A DNA stretch of 64,000 bases from Kitasatospora atroaurantiaca (GTDB taxonomy: Bacteria > Actinomycetota > Actinomycetes > Streptomycetales > Streptomycetaceae). Below the pieces are notes generated by a model that saw only the letters and a list, made by a program, of their open reading frames with translations, was not told the DNA's origin and did no database searches. Each line of letters begins with the position of its first letter. The first letter of the stretch is position 1. The stretch covers positions 2,170,001 to 2,234,000 of the forward strand of contig NZ_VIVR01000001.1 of the NCBI RefSeq assembly GCF_007828955.1, given 5' to 3'. Below, one piece after another: positions 17,274 through 25,057 of this stretch. Position numbers and translations under genes: made by a program.

Positions 17274-17860
17274 TCGTGAACTCACAGTCCCTGGAGCACG
17301 TGCGGGCGCTCCTCGCGGCGGGCCGTTCGAACCGGGCCATCGCCCGCGAGCTCGGCATCAACGCCAAGCGGGTGGCCACGGTCCGGGCCGGCATGGGCCT
17401 GCCGTCGACACGGGGGCGTTTCCCCGCCGGGCTCTCACTCGTGGAGAGCTGGCGCGTAAGGACCGTGCCGGGCGCCGGCGGGCACCTGATGTGGGACGGC
17501 GCGACGACCAAGCAGGGCAGCCCGGTCATGCGGTACCGGCGCGACACCTACACCGCTCACCGGATCGCGTTCAAGGTCCGCACCGGGCACTGGCCGGACG
17601 GCACCGCGAAAGCCGAATGCGGTGTGCGGCTGTGCGTCGAACCGAGCCACGTCGACGACACCGCGACCCGCAACCGCGACCGCAAGGCCCTCGCGGCCGT
17701 CCTCGGCAGGAACCCGCGCGTGACGCACTGCCGGCGCGGACACGACCTGGCGGTCCACGCCAGCTACCGGGAGGACGGCATCCGTTGGTGCCGCGCGTGC
17801 AAGCGCGTCAAACGCGCGGCCAGCGCGGCCTCCCCAGCCGCCGTCATCCCGTCCGCCTGA
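17270..17860 (+). CDS. HNH_3-type homing-like endonuclease with N-terminal HTH
   Basis: About 196 residues from GTG 17270, which overlaps the previous stop. An N-terminal HTH (GRSNRAIARELGINAKRVAT) is followed by an HNH_3-like module: YTAHRIAFKVRTGHWPDG, then CGVRLCVEPSHVDDTATRN, which aligns with the usual NxxCVNPxHL core. A C-terminal CxxGH...CxxC pair (CRRGHDL, WCRACKR) forms a second zinc site. Could be a homing nuclease moving within phage-like elements or a helper nuclease for the element. Confidence 0.72.
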   Translation: MIVNSQSLEHVRALLAAGRSNRAIARELGINAKRVATVRAGMGLPSTRGRFPAGLSLVESWRVRTVPGAGGHLMWDGATTKQGSPVMRYRRDTYTAHRIAFKVRTGHWPDGTAKAECGVRLCVEPSHVDDTATRNRDRKALAAVLGRNPRVTHCRRGHDLAVHASYREDGIRWCRACKRVKRAASAASPAAVIPSA

Positions 17861-17890
17861 ACCGCCCCCGTACGTCCGAGAGGCACCGCC

Positions 17891-18730
17891 GTGACCACTG
17901 AAACACCACACCCGGGCCCCGCCCTGGTGCACGGCCGTCTCTCGACGTACACCGTGCGCCGCTGCCGCTGCCGCGAGTGCACCACCGCGGCCGCCCGCTG
18001 GAAGGCCAACAAGCGGCGGCAGGTCGCATACGGGCGCTGGCAGCCGCTCGTCGACGCCCAGCCCGTCCGGGAGCACCTGCGGCAGCTGCTGGCCTCTGGT
18101 CTGACCCGGGCCTGGATCAGCCGCCAGTCCGCCGTGCCGGGGCAGGTGGTGCGGAACCTGACCGTCGGCAACGGCCGCGGCGCTCCGACGCGGCGCGTGC
18201 GGCCTGCAACCGCCGAGGCGCTGCTCGCGGTCCGGCTCCCCGCCGCCGGGCCGCCCGCGAGCCGCAAGTCGGTCCCGGCCACGGCGAGCCGCCGCAAGGT
18301 GCAGGCCCTCGCGAGCCTCGGCTTCCCCATCTCGGTCATCGCCCACGCAGCGGGCCTCTCCGTGAGCGGCCTCTACCTGCTGCTCCGCAACCCGGAGCGG
18401 CAGGTTGCGGCGTCGACGGCCGAGCGGATCGCCGAAGCCTACGACCGGCTGTGGGATGCCCGCCCGGCCGATCTGGCGGTGCGCGCGGTCGACTCCCGCC
18501 GCATCCAGCGCATCGCCCGGGCGAACCGCTGGGCGCCGCCGCTTGCCTGGGACGAGGACCGCATCGGTGACCCGGAGGCGCTGCCCGACTGGACGGGCAG
18601 ATGTGGCAGCGCCGGCGGCTACTACGACCACACGCAGCTCGGCACACCGACCTGCCAGCCGTGCCGTGACGCGGTGCGGGCCGCCGCCACGGACCGAAAG
18701 CTCCGGCGGCGCGCCCGCGCCGCCGGCTGA
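17891..18730 (+). CDS. Paralog of the 16428 Cys-motif/HTH protein
   Basis: 279 residues with the same plan as 16428: an N-terminal HGRLSTYTVRRCRCREC motif followed by repeated HTH units (LASGLTRAWISRQSAVPGQV; LGFPISVIAHAAGLSVSGLY; ASTAERIAEAYDRLW). It ends in CGSAGGYYDHTQLGTPTCQPC, another cysteine pair. The two genes flank the HNH gene, which suggests duplication or insertion. Function unproven. Confidence 0.62.
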   Translation: MTTETPHPGPALVHGRLSTYTVRRCRCRECTTAAARWKANKRRQVAYGRWQPLVDAQPVREHLRQLLASGLTRAWISRQSAVPGQVVRNLTVGNGRGAPTRRVRPATAEALLAVRLPAAGPPASRKSVPATASRRKVQALASLGFPISVIAHAAGLSVSGLYLLLRNPERQVAASTAERIAEAYDRLWDARPADLAVRAVDSRRIQRIARANRWAPPLAWDEDRIGDPEALPDWTGRCGSAGGYYDHTQLGTPTCQPCRDAVRAAATDRKLRRRARAAG

Positions 18731-18754
18731 CCCTCCGAAACAGAGGAACAGCCC

Positions 18755-19504
18755 ATGGGCATCTTCGCCCGTCGCAACACCAGCACCCCCTCCAGCACCA
18801 CGCCGGTCACCGCCGACACCGTCGCCGAGCACGCACCCGACCTCGTCAGCCTCGTCAAGACCGCCGGGGTCAGCCTCACCAAGCGCGGGCTGGGCAGCGA
18901 ACGCGCCGCCGTGTACCTGGTCCTCGACCACTCCGGGTCGATGCAGTGGTACTACGACCAGGGCACCGTCCAGAACCTCGCCGAGCAGGCCCTCGGCCTG
19001 GCCGTCAACCTCGACGACGACGGCACCGTCCCCGTCGTGTTCTTCAACGACACCGCCTACAAGCCGCAGGACGCCCGCATCGGCGCGCACCACGGCATCA
19101 TCGACGCGCTGCGCAGGTCCGGCAACGTCAAGTGGGGCGGCACCAGGTACGCGCCGGCCATGCGACGCGTCATCGACGCGCACCGCGGACAGGCCACCCC
19201 CGCGTTCGTGATCTTCCAGACCGACGGCGCCTGCTCCGACCAGGACGAGACCGCCGAGCTGCTCCACGAATCCGCCGCCATGCCGATCTTCTGGCAGTTC
19301 GTCGGGTTCGGCAGCCAGGACTCCATCGAGTTCACGTTCCTGCGCACCCTCAACCAGCTCAGGGGGCGGGTCGTCGACAACGCCGGGTTCTGCGCGGCCG
19401 GCCCCGACCCGCGCCAACTCACAGACGCCGACCTGTACGACCGGCTCCTCGACGAGTACCCGCAGTGGCTCGCCGCTGCCCGGACCGCCGGGATCGTCCA
19501 GTGA
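18755..19504 (+). CDS. VWA-domain protein
   Basis: 249 residues with a von Willebrand factor A fold. The MIDAS residues are visible: DHSGSM, the threonine in KWGGTRYAPA and aspartate in IFQTDGACSD. No signal peptide, so it is cytoplasmic and resembles VWA proteins of the TerF/TerY kind by motif. RBS AGAGGAA precedes ATG 18755. The next gene encodes a membrane protein and overlaps it, suggesting a functional pair. Confidence 0.82.
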   Translation: MGIFARRNTSTPSSTTPVTADTVAEHAPDLVSLVKTAGVSLTKRGLGSERAAVYLVLDHSGSMQWYYDQGTVQNLAEQALGLAVNLDDDGTVPVVFFNDTAYKPQDARIGAHHGIIDALRRSGNVKWGGTRYAPAMRRVIDAHRGQATPAFVIFQTDGACSDQDETAELLHESAAMPIFWQFVGFGSQDSIEFTFLRTLNQLRGRVVDNAGFCAAGPDPRQLTDADLYDRLLDEYPQWLAAARTAGIVQ

Positions 19505-19986
19505 AGCGCTCCCTGCAGCAGCACACGGCAACCCGGCAGTGCCCCCACCGCTGGTGCCGGCCGCTCCACGCCGTCATCACCACGCTCGGCGCCGTCATGT
19601 TCCTGGTGCTCGCCTTCCACCAGCTGTCCACCCTGCTGTTCTTTATCGCGACGGCCCTCGTGGCCATCGCGGTGGTCGGCATCATCACCCGCCGCTCTCT
19701 CGCGGACACGGCGGCCGACGACCTGCGGCCCGTCATCCCGCTGCACGTGCGGCCGCTCTGGGCGAACCTGTCCGTTGCCCTGGACCTGCCGGTCGTCGTG
19801 ATGGGCCCTCTCGCTGTGCTCGCCCTCCTGGTCGCGCCCGCGAACAGCCTCGAACTGCAGATCATGCCCGACGCCCTGCAGACCGCCATCGTCGCCATCG
19901 CGTTCACCGTGTGCCGTGAGATCGCGCACTGGCTGGCCACGCGACCGGCCCGACCGGGGCGGGTCCTCGCCCCCTCAGCCCCCTGA
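19501..19986 (+). CDS. Polytopic membrane protein paired with VWA gene
   Basis: About 161 residues from GTG 19501, overlapping the VWA stop. Hydrophobic segments are LHAVITTLGAVMFLVLAF, LLFFIATALVAIAVVGII, LPVVVMGPLAVLALLV and TAIVAIAFTVCREIAHW. The upstream open frame is the shadow of the VWA gene. A possible membrane anchor or partner for the VWA protein; not a known family. Confidence 0.62.
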   Translation: MKRSLQQHTATRQCPHRWCRPLHAVITTLGAVMFLVLAFHQLSTLLFFIATALVAIAVVGIITRRSLADTAADDLRPVIPLHVRPLWANLSVALDLPVVVMGPLAVLALLVAPANSLELQIMPDALQTAIVAIAFTVCREIAHWLATRPARPGRVLAPSAP

Positions 19987-20037
19987 GCCCTGCCGCCCGG
20001 CCGCGACACGGCCGAGCCCCAACCCCGAAAGGCCTTC

Positions 20038-20220
20038 ATGGCCAAGTCCCTGTCCGCGGGCGCGCGTCTCCTCGCGTTCGCCACCGAGATCCCGCCCGCC
20101 GCCTACGTCCTCATCACCGGCCACGCCCCCGCCTGGATCCGCATCTGGTTCGGCCTCTGGCTGGGGATCTGGCTGCTGTCCACCGTTGCCACTGCCGCCG
20201 ACGCGATGGCCAAGCAGTGA
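20038..20220 (+). CDS. Small membrane protein
   Basis: 60 residues with two short hydrophobic segments (RLLAFATEIPPAAYVLITGH and IRIWFGLWLGIWLLSTVA). The ATG follows AAAGGCC. Located just before the iteron region; role unknown. Confidence 0.55.
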   Translation: MAKSLSAGARLLAFATEIPPAAYVLITGHAPAWIRIWFGLWLGIWLLSTVATAADAMAKQ

Positions 20221-20278
20221 CCGGCGACCACCCGGGTCACCACCCAGACCGGGCGCACGCCCTCCCGCACTGAACCGG

Positions 20279-20391
20279 TGTCACGCGTGACAGACGCGTG
20301 ACATGCCCTGTGACAGCGATGTGACGTCACAAAACGGCCCTCCAACAGAACCCGTGTCACGCGTGACAGACCCCGTCACGTCACGCGTGAC
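20279..20391. repeat. Iteron-like TGTCACGCGTGACA palindromes, candidate replication origin
   Basis: TGTCACGCGTGACA occurs at 20279-20292 and 20355-20368, and its core GTCACGCGTGAC at 20380-20391. A half-copy ACGCGTGACA is at 20294-20303 and a variant TGTGACGTCACA at 20320-20331. The cluster fills the gap just before the replication initiator at 20421. Further copies lie inside that gene. Confidence 0.7.
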
Positions 20392-20420
20392 ACCCCCTGC
20401 GGCAACCCCGAGGACACTGC

Positions 20421-21335
20421 ATGAAGCCCCCCGGCCTGTACGTCCCCCTGGACGTCAACTACGTCACGGACGAAGGCATCCGGCGGGCCGGCCCCGCCGC
20501 CGAACTCCTCTACATCCGGGCACTCGCCTACTCCAAGCGCACACAGAGTGAGGGCCTCCTCCCCGACTACGACATGCCCGTGATCAGCGTCGGCCTGCCG
20601 CAGGTCCGCGAATCCATTGCCTCCCTCGTCGAGTGGGAACTGTGGACCCCCGTCGAAGGCGGCTGGCAGATCCGCAGCTGGCAGCGGTGGAACGAGACAC
20701 AGAAGGAAGCCGCAGACAAGCGGCAGCGCGCAGCGGACCGCCAGCGCCGCAGCCGCGAACGCCGCGCCCGCACACCACCCGCCGACAACACCGACAGTGA
20801 CAACCCCTCCGGTGACGACAGCAGCAGCAGTGACAAGCCGCCCCCAGCGGACGGCCGTCACGCCGATGTCACGCGTGACTCACGTGTGACTCACACCAAT
20901 GTCACACCCCTAAAGAGAAGAGAAGAGAAGAGAAGAGAAACAGGTACCTCTCTTGTGCAACACGACCCGTTGAAGCCACCTGCAACGCGCACGAAGGGAA
21001 CAGCCGACCTCGACTTCGACCGGTTCTGGGCCGCGTACCCGCGCCGCAAGGCAAAGCTCGACGCCACCAAGGCATGGAAGGCCGCCCTGAAGCGCGGCGC
21101 CACCGCCGAGCAGCTCATCGAAGCCGCGACCCAGTACGCCGCCTACCGCGCCGGATGCGACCCGCAGTTCACGAAGCTCCCCGCGACGTGGCTCAACAAG
21201 GGCGCCTACGACGACGAACCCGACCCGGCCCCCGCCCAGCAGCCGTACGCCCGCACCGGCACCGACGACGACGACCTGTTCCACCGCGCCATGCAACGCG
21301 CCAACGCCGCCACCCAGGAGGTGACCCGCCCGTGA
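20421..21335 (+). CDS. Replication initiator / phage replisome organiser
   Basis: 304 residues. The N-terminal winged-helix region (residues 1-100) resembles phage O/DnaD-type initiators (MKPPGLYVPLDVNYVTDEGI...ASLVEWELWTPVEGGWQIRS). A long basic and acidic low-complexity linker follows. The C-terminal domain has the recurrent phage signature FDRFWAAYPRRKAKLDATKA...KLPATWLNKGAYDD. Iterons precede it and also lie in its linker codons (20868-20879), as in lambda-type origins located within the initiator gene. The linker also carries five GAGAA repeats. It overlaps the next gene. Confidence 0.75.
   Translation: MKPPGLYVPLDVNYVTDEGIRRAGPAAELLYIRALAYSKRTQSEGLLPDYDMPVISVGLPQVRESIASLVEWELWTPVEGGWQIRSWQRWNETQKEAADKRQRAADRQRRSRERRARTPPADNTDSDNPSGDDSSSSDKPPPADGRHADVTRDSRVTHTNVTPLKRREEKRRETGTSLVQHDPLKPPATRTKGTADLDFDRFWAAYPRRKAKLDATKAWKAALKRGATAEQLIEAATQYAAYRAGCDPQFTKLPATWLNKGAYDDEPDPAPAQQPYARTGTDDDDLFHRAMQRANAATQEVTRP
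20857..20910. repeat. Iteron copies inside the initiator gene
   Basis: One full GTCACGCGTGAC core at 20868-20879 with flanking partial copies (GTCACGCC, TCACGTGTGAC, TCACACC, GTCACACC). Direct continuation of the array at 20279; the coding linker tolerates them. Confidence 0.6.
20915..20939. repeat. (GAGAA)x5 tandem repeat in coding sequence
   Basis: Five perfect copies of a 5-base unit in the initiator linker encode a KRREEKRRE tract. The unit length is not a multiple of three, so slippage would shift the frame. The purine tract is unusual against the GC-rich background and may also act as a DNA-unwinding element. Confidence 0.7.
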
Positions 21336-21946
21336 CCCCCCAGGAGACCGTCCAACTCGCCCGCTACGTCAAAGCACTCTGCCCCCAGCAACGCTTCGAC
21401 GAATACACCCCCAACGCCTGGCACGACCTCCTCGGCCGCTACCAGCTCACCGACGCCCGCCAAGCCGCCGCCGCAGTCGCCAGCCGCCAAGCCTTCGTCG
21501 CACCCTCCGAAATCATCACCGAGATCCGGCGGATCCGCGCCGCACGCATCGAAGCCGCCAACGTCCTCTACGACGGCGACCCCACCGAAAGCCCCATCGA
21601 CTCCGTCACCAACCGACGCGAACTCCTCCGCGCAGCAGGCGACGGCCGCCTCGGCACCCGCACCACCCAACAAGCACTCCCCACCGACCGACGCCCCCTC
21701 GAACTCGAAGCCGGACCCCTCGGACGACTCCAGATGGCCCTCGCCGCCATCGGCACCACACCACCCCGCGCCATCCCCGGCGTCGCCAACGCCCTCGCCG
21801 TCCCCTGCCCCAAATGCAAAGCACACCCCGGCCGGCCCTGCACCAGCGGACGCTCCGACAAACCCCGCAGACACGCCGACCCACACCCCAGCCGCACCGA
21901 CCTCGCCCGGACCCGCGCAGCAGGACTCGACCAGGACGCCTCATGA
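21332..21946 (+). CDS. Replication-associated protein with phage zinc finger
   Basis: About 204 residues from GTG 21332, overlapping the initiator stop. A helical N-terminus (ETVQLARYVKALCPQQRFDE and DARQAAAAVASRQAFVAPSE) resembles loader-type proteins encoded after phage initiators. The C-terminus has a CPKCKAHPGRPC zinc finger followed by a His/Arg helix (HADPHPSRTDLARTRAAGL), the form common in actinophage DNA-binding zinc fingers. Possible helicase-loader role by position only. Confidence 0.6.
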   Translation: MTPQETVQLARYVKALCPQQRFDEYTPNAWHDLLGRYQLTDARQAAAAVASRQAFVAPSEIITEIRRIRAARIEAANVLYDGDPTESPIDSVTNRRELLRAAGDGRLGTRTTQQALPTDRRPLELEAGPLGRLQMALAAIGTTPPRAIPGVANALAVPCPKCKAHPGRPCTSGRSDKPRRHADPHPSRTDLARTRAAGLDQDAS

Positions 21947-22161
21947 CACCCGCCTCACAGGGAGAACCATGCCCGCCCTCCCTCCGCGAAACGATCCGCC
22001 GCAACAAACCCCCCGCCCTGCAAGTCACCTGCCCCCACTGCCACACACCACCCGGCCAACCCTGCCGCGCAGCCTCCGGCCGACTCCTCCACCAGGCCCA
22101 CGCCACCCGCTACGAAGCCGCCGGACTGCCCACCCGGCTCACCACGGACACCGGCCCGTGA
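21943..22161 (+). CDS. Single phage-type zinc-finger protein
   Basis: 72 residues, mostly the same zinc-finger module as the end of the preceding gene: CPHCHTPPGQPC followed by LLHQAHATRYEAAGLPTR. ATGA overlap with the preceding stop. It appears to be a stand-alone duplicate of that module. Confidence 0.68.
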   Translation: MTPASQGEPCPPSLRETIRRNKPPALQVTCPHCHTPPGQPCRAASGRLLHQAHATRYEAAGLPTRLTTDTGP

Positions 22162-22325
22162 CCGCCTCCTCACGAGAACAGCCGCTCGGGCCGTACACGG
22201 CCCCCGCCGCAGCCACCGGACCCGGGAGAACCAGCAGGGCCGACACGCCCGGCACAGGCCCCGTAGCTCGCCGCACAGAGCCACTCCCGTCCCGCCCGCT
22301 CACCCGCCCCTGGAAGGACCCCCGC

Positions 22326-22676
22326 ATGACCCGTCAGCAACTTCCGCCCGCTGGGACCCCGCTCACACCGGTCGAGCGCCGCGTTCTCACGGTGATTGCC
22401 CAGGGCGGCGGCCGCCGAGGCGCAGCCGCCGCCCTGGGGACGACGGAGACCGCGGTGAAGGAGGCTCTGGCGCGGATCGGCGCCCGGCTCGGCGTGCGCA
22501 CCCAGGCCGGCATGGTCGGCGCGGCGATCCGCAGCGGGCAGCTGCGCGTCTCGCGCTACGCGGTGCCCGAGCCGGTCATCTGCGGGTGCGTCCGGTGCGA
22601 GACGGACGCGCTGGCCGGCCGCGGTCTTCCCGCGCGGCTCGCCGCGGACTGCCGGCGTCGGGCGGCTGCCGCGTGA
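22326..22676 (+). CDS. LuxR/GerE-type HTH protein
   Basis: About 116 residues from ATG 22326, preferred because GGAAGGA lies upstream; the open frame extends to a GTG at 22158 through a Pro/Thr-rich stretch. LTPVERRVLTVIAQGGGRRG and TETAVKEALARIGARLGVRT form the HTH; the C-terminus has CGCVRC. Fourth member of the element's GerE set. Confidence 0.72.
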   Translation: MTRQQLPPAGTPLTPVERRVLTVIAQGGGRRGAAAALGTTETAVKEALARIGARLGVRTQAGMVGAAIRSGQLRVSRYAVPEPVICGCVRCETDALAGRGLPARLAADCRRRAAAA

Positions 22677-23029
22677 GCGCGCCGGCGGTGCTGCTGACGG
22701 CGCGGCAGAGCGCTGTGCGTGACCTCGTCCTGGACTGGGCCGAGCAGTTCGCACGGGATGTTCCGGTGCAGGCGGTCGACCAGCTGGCGCGGGAGGTCGC
22801 GGCGATGCTCCCGTCTGCGGCCCGCGCGCGCTCACGGCCGGAGCTGACGCCGAAGACCGGCGCGACGCCGGAGGACGCGCGGCACCTCGCGGCGAGGCTG
22901 GAGGCCGGGCCCGCAGTCGGCGGCTGCTCCTCCTGCGGAGCGAGGCGCGCGCCGGGGCGGGACCGGTGCGCCTGGTGTGCGCGGCGCGCGGCACGGTCAG
23001 CGGCGCAGCGGCGACGGGAGGCGTCGTGA
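22673..23029 (+). CDS. Zinc-ribbon protein with helical N-terminus
   Basis: 118 residues from an overlapping GTG. Helices (RQSAVRDLVLDWAEQFARDV) are followed by a C-terminal CSSCGARRAPGRDRCAWC ribbon and a basic tail. Unknown function; likely nucleic-acid binding. Confidence 0.55.
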   Translation: MSAPAVLLTARQSAVRDLVLDWAEQFARDVPVQAVDQLAREVAAMLPSAARARSRPELTPKTGATPEDARHLAARLEAGPAVGGCSSCGARRAPGRDRCAWCARRAARSAAQRRREAS

Positions 23030-23718
23030 GCGAGCCGGAGTGCCCGACCGCGTGGAAGACGCAGTTCGCCACCGAGGCGGTAGCGCTGGCCTCGCTCGCC
23101 AACCGGGCCTACAAGCCGGAGGTCGAGCTGCGCGCCTACACCTGCCCGTGCGGCTGGGCGCACCTGACGAGCCGCCCGGGCCGCCCGGTTCGGCCTGTTC
23201 CGGTGGAGGTGCCCGAGGTGACCGCGCTGGTCGCGGGACTGGACGCCGTGGAGTTCCAGGCGCTGGTCGGGGACGACGTCCACGCGAGGGCGACGGGCCC
23301 GCAGGCAGCGGCGCTGCGCGCCCCGGTCAACCTTCTGCGGTGGGTGGCAGCCCTGCAGGACATGGAGACCGACCTGAAGCTGCAACTCGCCAGGCACAAG
23401 GGCGAGGTGTCACCGCGGGCCCTGGACTGGCGCCGTCGCGCGCTTGTCGTGAGGGCAACCGTCCTGGAGCGCCGCGAGGAGGCCGATGCCCTGCTCGCCT
23501 CGCTGCGCACCGGTGCGGGCGCCGGCCAGGCCCGCCCGGCAGGCTTCGGCGGCATGCCCGTGCGTGACGTCAGAGCCGCGATTGGCGGCGCGCTTCGGCG
23601 GCTCCTCGAAGCACATGAGGATGAGCTCGGGCGGCTCCTGGCGGAGGAGTTCGAACGCGTCGGCGTTCCGACGCATGTCGCCCACCTCATCGTGCGGGAC
23701 TCGGCGGCCGGCCGGTGA
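23026..23718 (+). CDS. Hypothetical early protein
   Basis: About 230 residues from GTG 23026. An N-terminal AYTCPCGWAHLTSRP motif resembles small zinc-binding RNA or DNA helpers; the rest is helical and charged (DMETDLKLQLARHKGEV, LEAHEDELGRLLAEEF). No family recognised. Confidence 0.55.
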   Translation: MSEPECPTAWKTQFATEAVALASLANRAYKPEVELRAYTCPCGWAHLTSRPGRPVRPVPVEVPEVTALVAGLDAVEFQALVGDDVHARATGPQAAALRAPVNLLRWVAALQDMETDLKLQLARHKGEVSPRALDWRRRALVVRATVLERREEADALLASLRTGAGAGQARPAGFGGMPVRDVRAAIGGALRRLLEAHEDELGRLLAEEFERVGVPTHVAHLIVRDSAAGR

Positions 23719-24059
23719 GAGCGACGAGCTGTCCCGGCTGCGGGCGGACCCGGCACGTCACCGCCGCCGGGACGATCCGCCGCCACAACAGGGGCACCGC
23801 TGTGTGCCCGGGCTCCGGCCAGCGGCCGACCGGCGAGGTCCGCGGCGCGGACAGTACGAGGCCCGCCGGGACAGTCATCCGCCCCGAACCACCCGCTGAG
23901 CCGGCAGGCGGGCGCTCCTGCGACGGCGGCGGCTGCAACTCGCCGTCGGTCGGCTGGCGCCTGTACCGCGGCTGGCGCCACTGGCTGCCGGTGTGCGGCC
24001 TTCACATGGATGGCCCGGCCGGGCCGACTCGCATCCACGACCCTGAGGAAAAGTCATGA
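23715..24059 (+). CDS. CPGSG-type zinc-ribbon protein
   Basis: 114 residues. The first half is CPGCGRTRHVTAAGTIRRHN followed by CPGSGQRP, a zinc-ribbon-like motif that recurs in the proteins at 31722 and 54037. The second half has another cysteine pair (CDGGGC) and HWLPVCGLHMDGP. Overlaps both neighbours. Confidence 0.6.
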   Translation: MRATSCPGCGRTRHVTAAGTIRRHNRGTAVCPGSGQRPTGEVRGADSTRPAGTVIRPEPPAEPAGGRSCDGGGCNSPSVGWRLYRGWRHWLPVCGLHMDGPAGPTRIHDPEEKS

Positions 24060-24295
24060 GCACCCACCAGGTGAACTGCACCGAACTGCACCGCCGTCTC
24101 GACGAACACCGCAAGGAGCGAGGCCTCTCGTGGAACCGGGTCGGCCGGGAGACCGGCCTTTCCCCATCGACGTTCAACCGGCTGAAGAACGGCGGCTCCC
24201 CGGACGCTCACGCGTTCCTGTCGCTGCTCGTGTGGCTCGGCGCCGCCGAACCCCTGCAGAGCCTCATCGAGGCGACCGGGCCGGTGACGGCATGA
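24056..24295 (+). CDS. XRE-type HTH protein (first of three)
   Basis: 79 residues: RKERGLSWNRVGRETGLSPS followed by TFNRLKNGGSPDAHAFLSLL is a Cro/C1-type HTH. First of three overlapping HTH genes (24056, 24292, 24657). Confidence 0.78.
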   Translation: MSTHQVNCTELHRRLDEHRKERGLSWNRVGRETGLSPSTFNRLKNGGSPDAHAFLSLLVWLGAAEPLQSLIEATGPVTA

Positions 24296-24660
24296 CCGAC
24301 CTCGGCGTGGCCGCGGCGAACACCATCATCGTCAACCTGTACGAGCGGATCGGGCAGCGCACCAAGGAGAGCCGGGAGGCACGCGGCTTCACCCAGCAGC
24401 AGCTCGCCCGCGCGATCGGCCTGACGCGCGCCTCCGTGGGCAACATCGAGGCCGGCCACCAGCGCCCGCAACTGCACATCCTGATCGCCATCGCACAGGC
24501 CCTCGGCCTCAGCCTGTTCGACCTCCTGGGCGACGGTGAACTGCCCGCCCTCGCACCCGTCCTCCCCGCTCCAACCACGCAGCTCCGTACCCGCCTCACC
24601 GAGGCCCGCAACGGGATCGACGCGCTGCTCCGCGCCCTGCCCACCGGAGCGCAGCAGTGA
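24292..24660 (+). CDS. XRE-type HTH protein (second of three)
   Basis: About 122 residues from ATG 24292. Canonical XRE domain at residues 15-80 (RTKESREARGFTQQQLARAI, then GLTRASVGNIEAGHQRPQLH) with a helical C-terminus that could dimerise. ATGA overlap with both neighbours. Confidence 0.85.
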   Translation: MTDLGVAAANTIIVNLYERIGQRTKESREARGFTQQQLARAIGLTRASVGNIEAGHQRPQLHILIAIAQALGLSLFDLLGDGELPALAPVLPAPTTQLRTRLTEARNGIDALLRALPTGAQQ

Positions 24661-24995
24661 CGGGGCACCAGAAGACCCCGGAAGGTACCGCAGTGTCGCG
24701 CCGCGCCGGGGCCAACGTGCGGCGGCTGCGGCGCCGCGCCGGGATGACCGCGGCGCAGCTCGCTCAGGAGATGACGGCCCTCGGTATGCCGATCTCCACG
24801 CAGAACGTCACACGCCTGGAGACCGGCGTGTCGGGCAGCGGCGGACATCCGGCGATGAGCGTCGATCTGCTGATCGCGTTCGCGGCAGTGCTGCAGGTCG
24901 GCCCGGAGGTGCTGTTGGCCGAGCCCGCCTGCTGGCAGTGCTCCGACCTTCCCCCCGAGGGGTTCGCGTGCCGGGCGTGCGGGGCCGAGGGGTGA
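24657..24995 (+). CDS. XRE-type HTH protein with cysteine tail (third of three)
   Basis: 112 residues. HTH at 20-85 (NVRRLRRRAGMTAAQLAQEM; STQNVTRLETG) followed by CWQCSDLPPEGFACRACG, which fits one zinc site. The combination differs from the two upstream HTH proteins, so they are not simple duplicates. Confidence 0.78.
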   Translation: MTGHQKTPEGTAVSRRAGANVRRLRRRAGMTAAQLAQEMTALGMPISTQNVTRLETGVSGSGGHPAMSVDLLIAFAAVLQVGPEVLLAEPACWQCSDLPPEGFACRACGAEG

Positions 24996-25015
24996 CTGGG
25001 CGCGGGCATGCGAAA

Positions 25016-25029
25016 ACGCCGCGCGGCGT
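25016..25029. terminator. Short hairpin between convergent genes
   Basis: A 14-base perfect palindrome (ACGCCGCGCGGCGT) after the end of the 10-25 kb operon and before the convergent minus-strand gene. Short, so only weakly supported. Confidence 0.4.
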
Positions 25030-25057
25030 GACCGGGCGGCGTGCATGGCCCGACGGT

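Noticed and set aside
17435..19531. A 698-codon minus-strand open frame
   Set aside because: Antisense to HNH, HTH and VWA genes; Gly/Val-rich with no recognisable domain.
20915..20939. GAGAA repeats as a CRISPR-like array
   Set aside because: No spacers or palindromic repeat of suitable length; it is a simple tandem repeat in coding DNA. No CRISPR array was seen elsewhere either.
22158..22325. Upstream extension of the LuxR-type gene to GTG 22158
   Set aside because: The added residues are Pro/Thr/Arg low-complexity sequence, and ATG 22326 has a good ribosome site.
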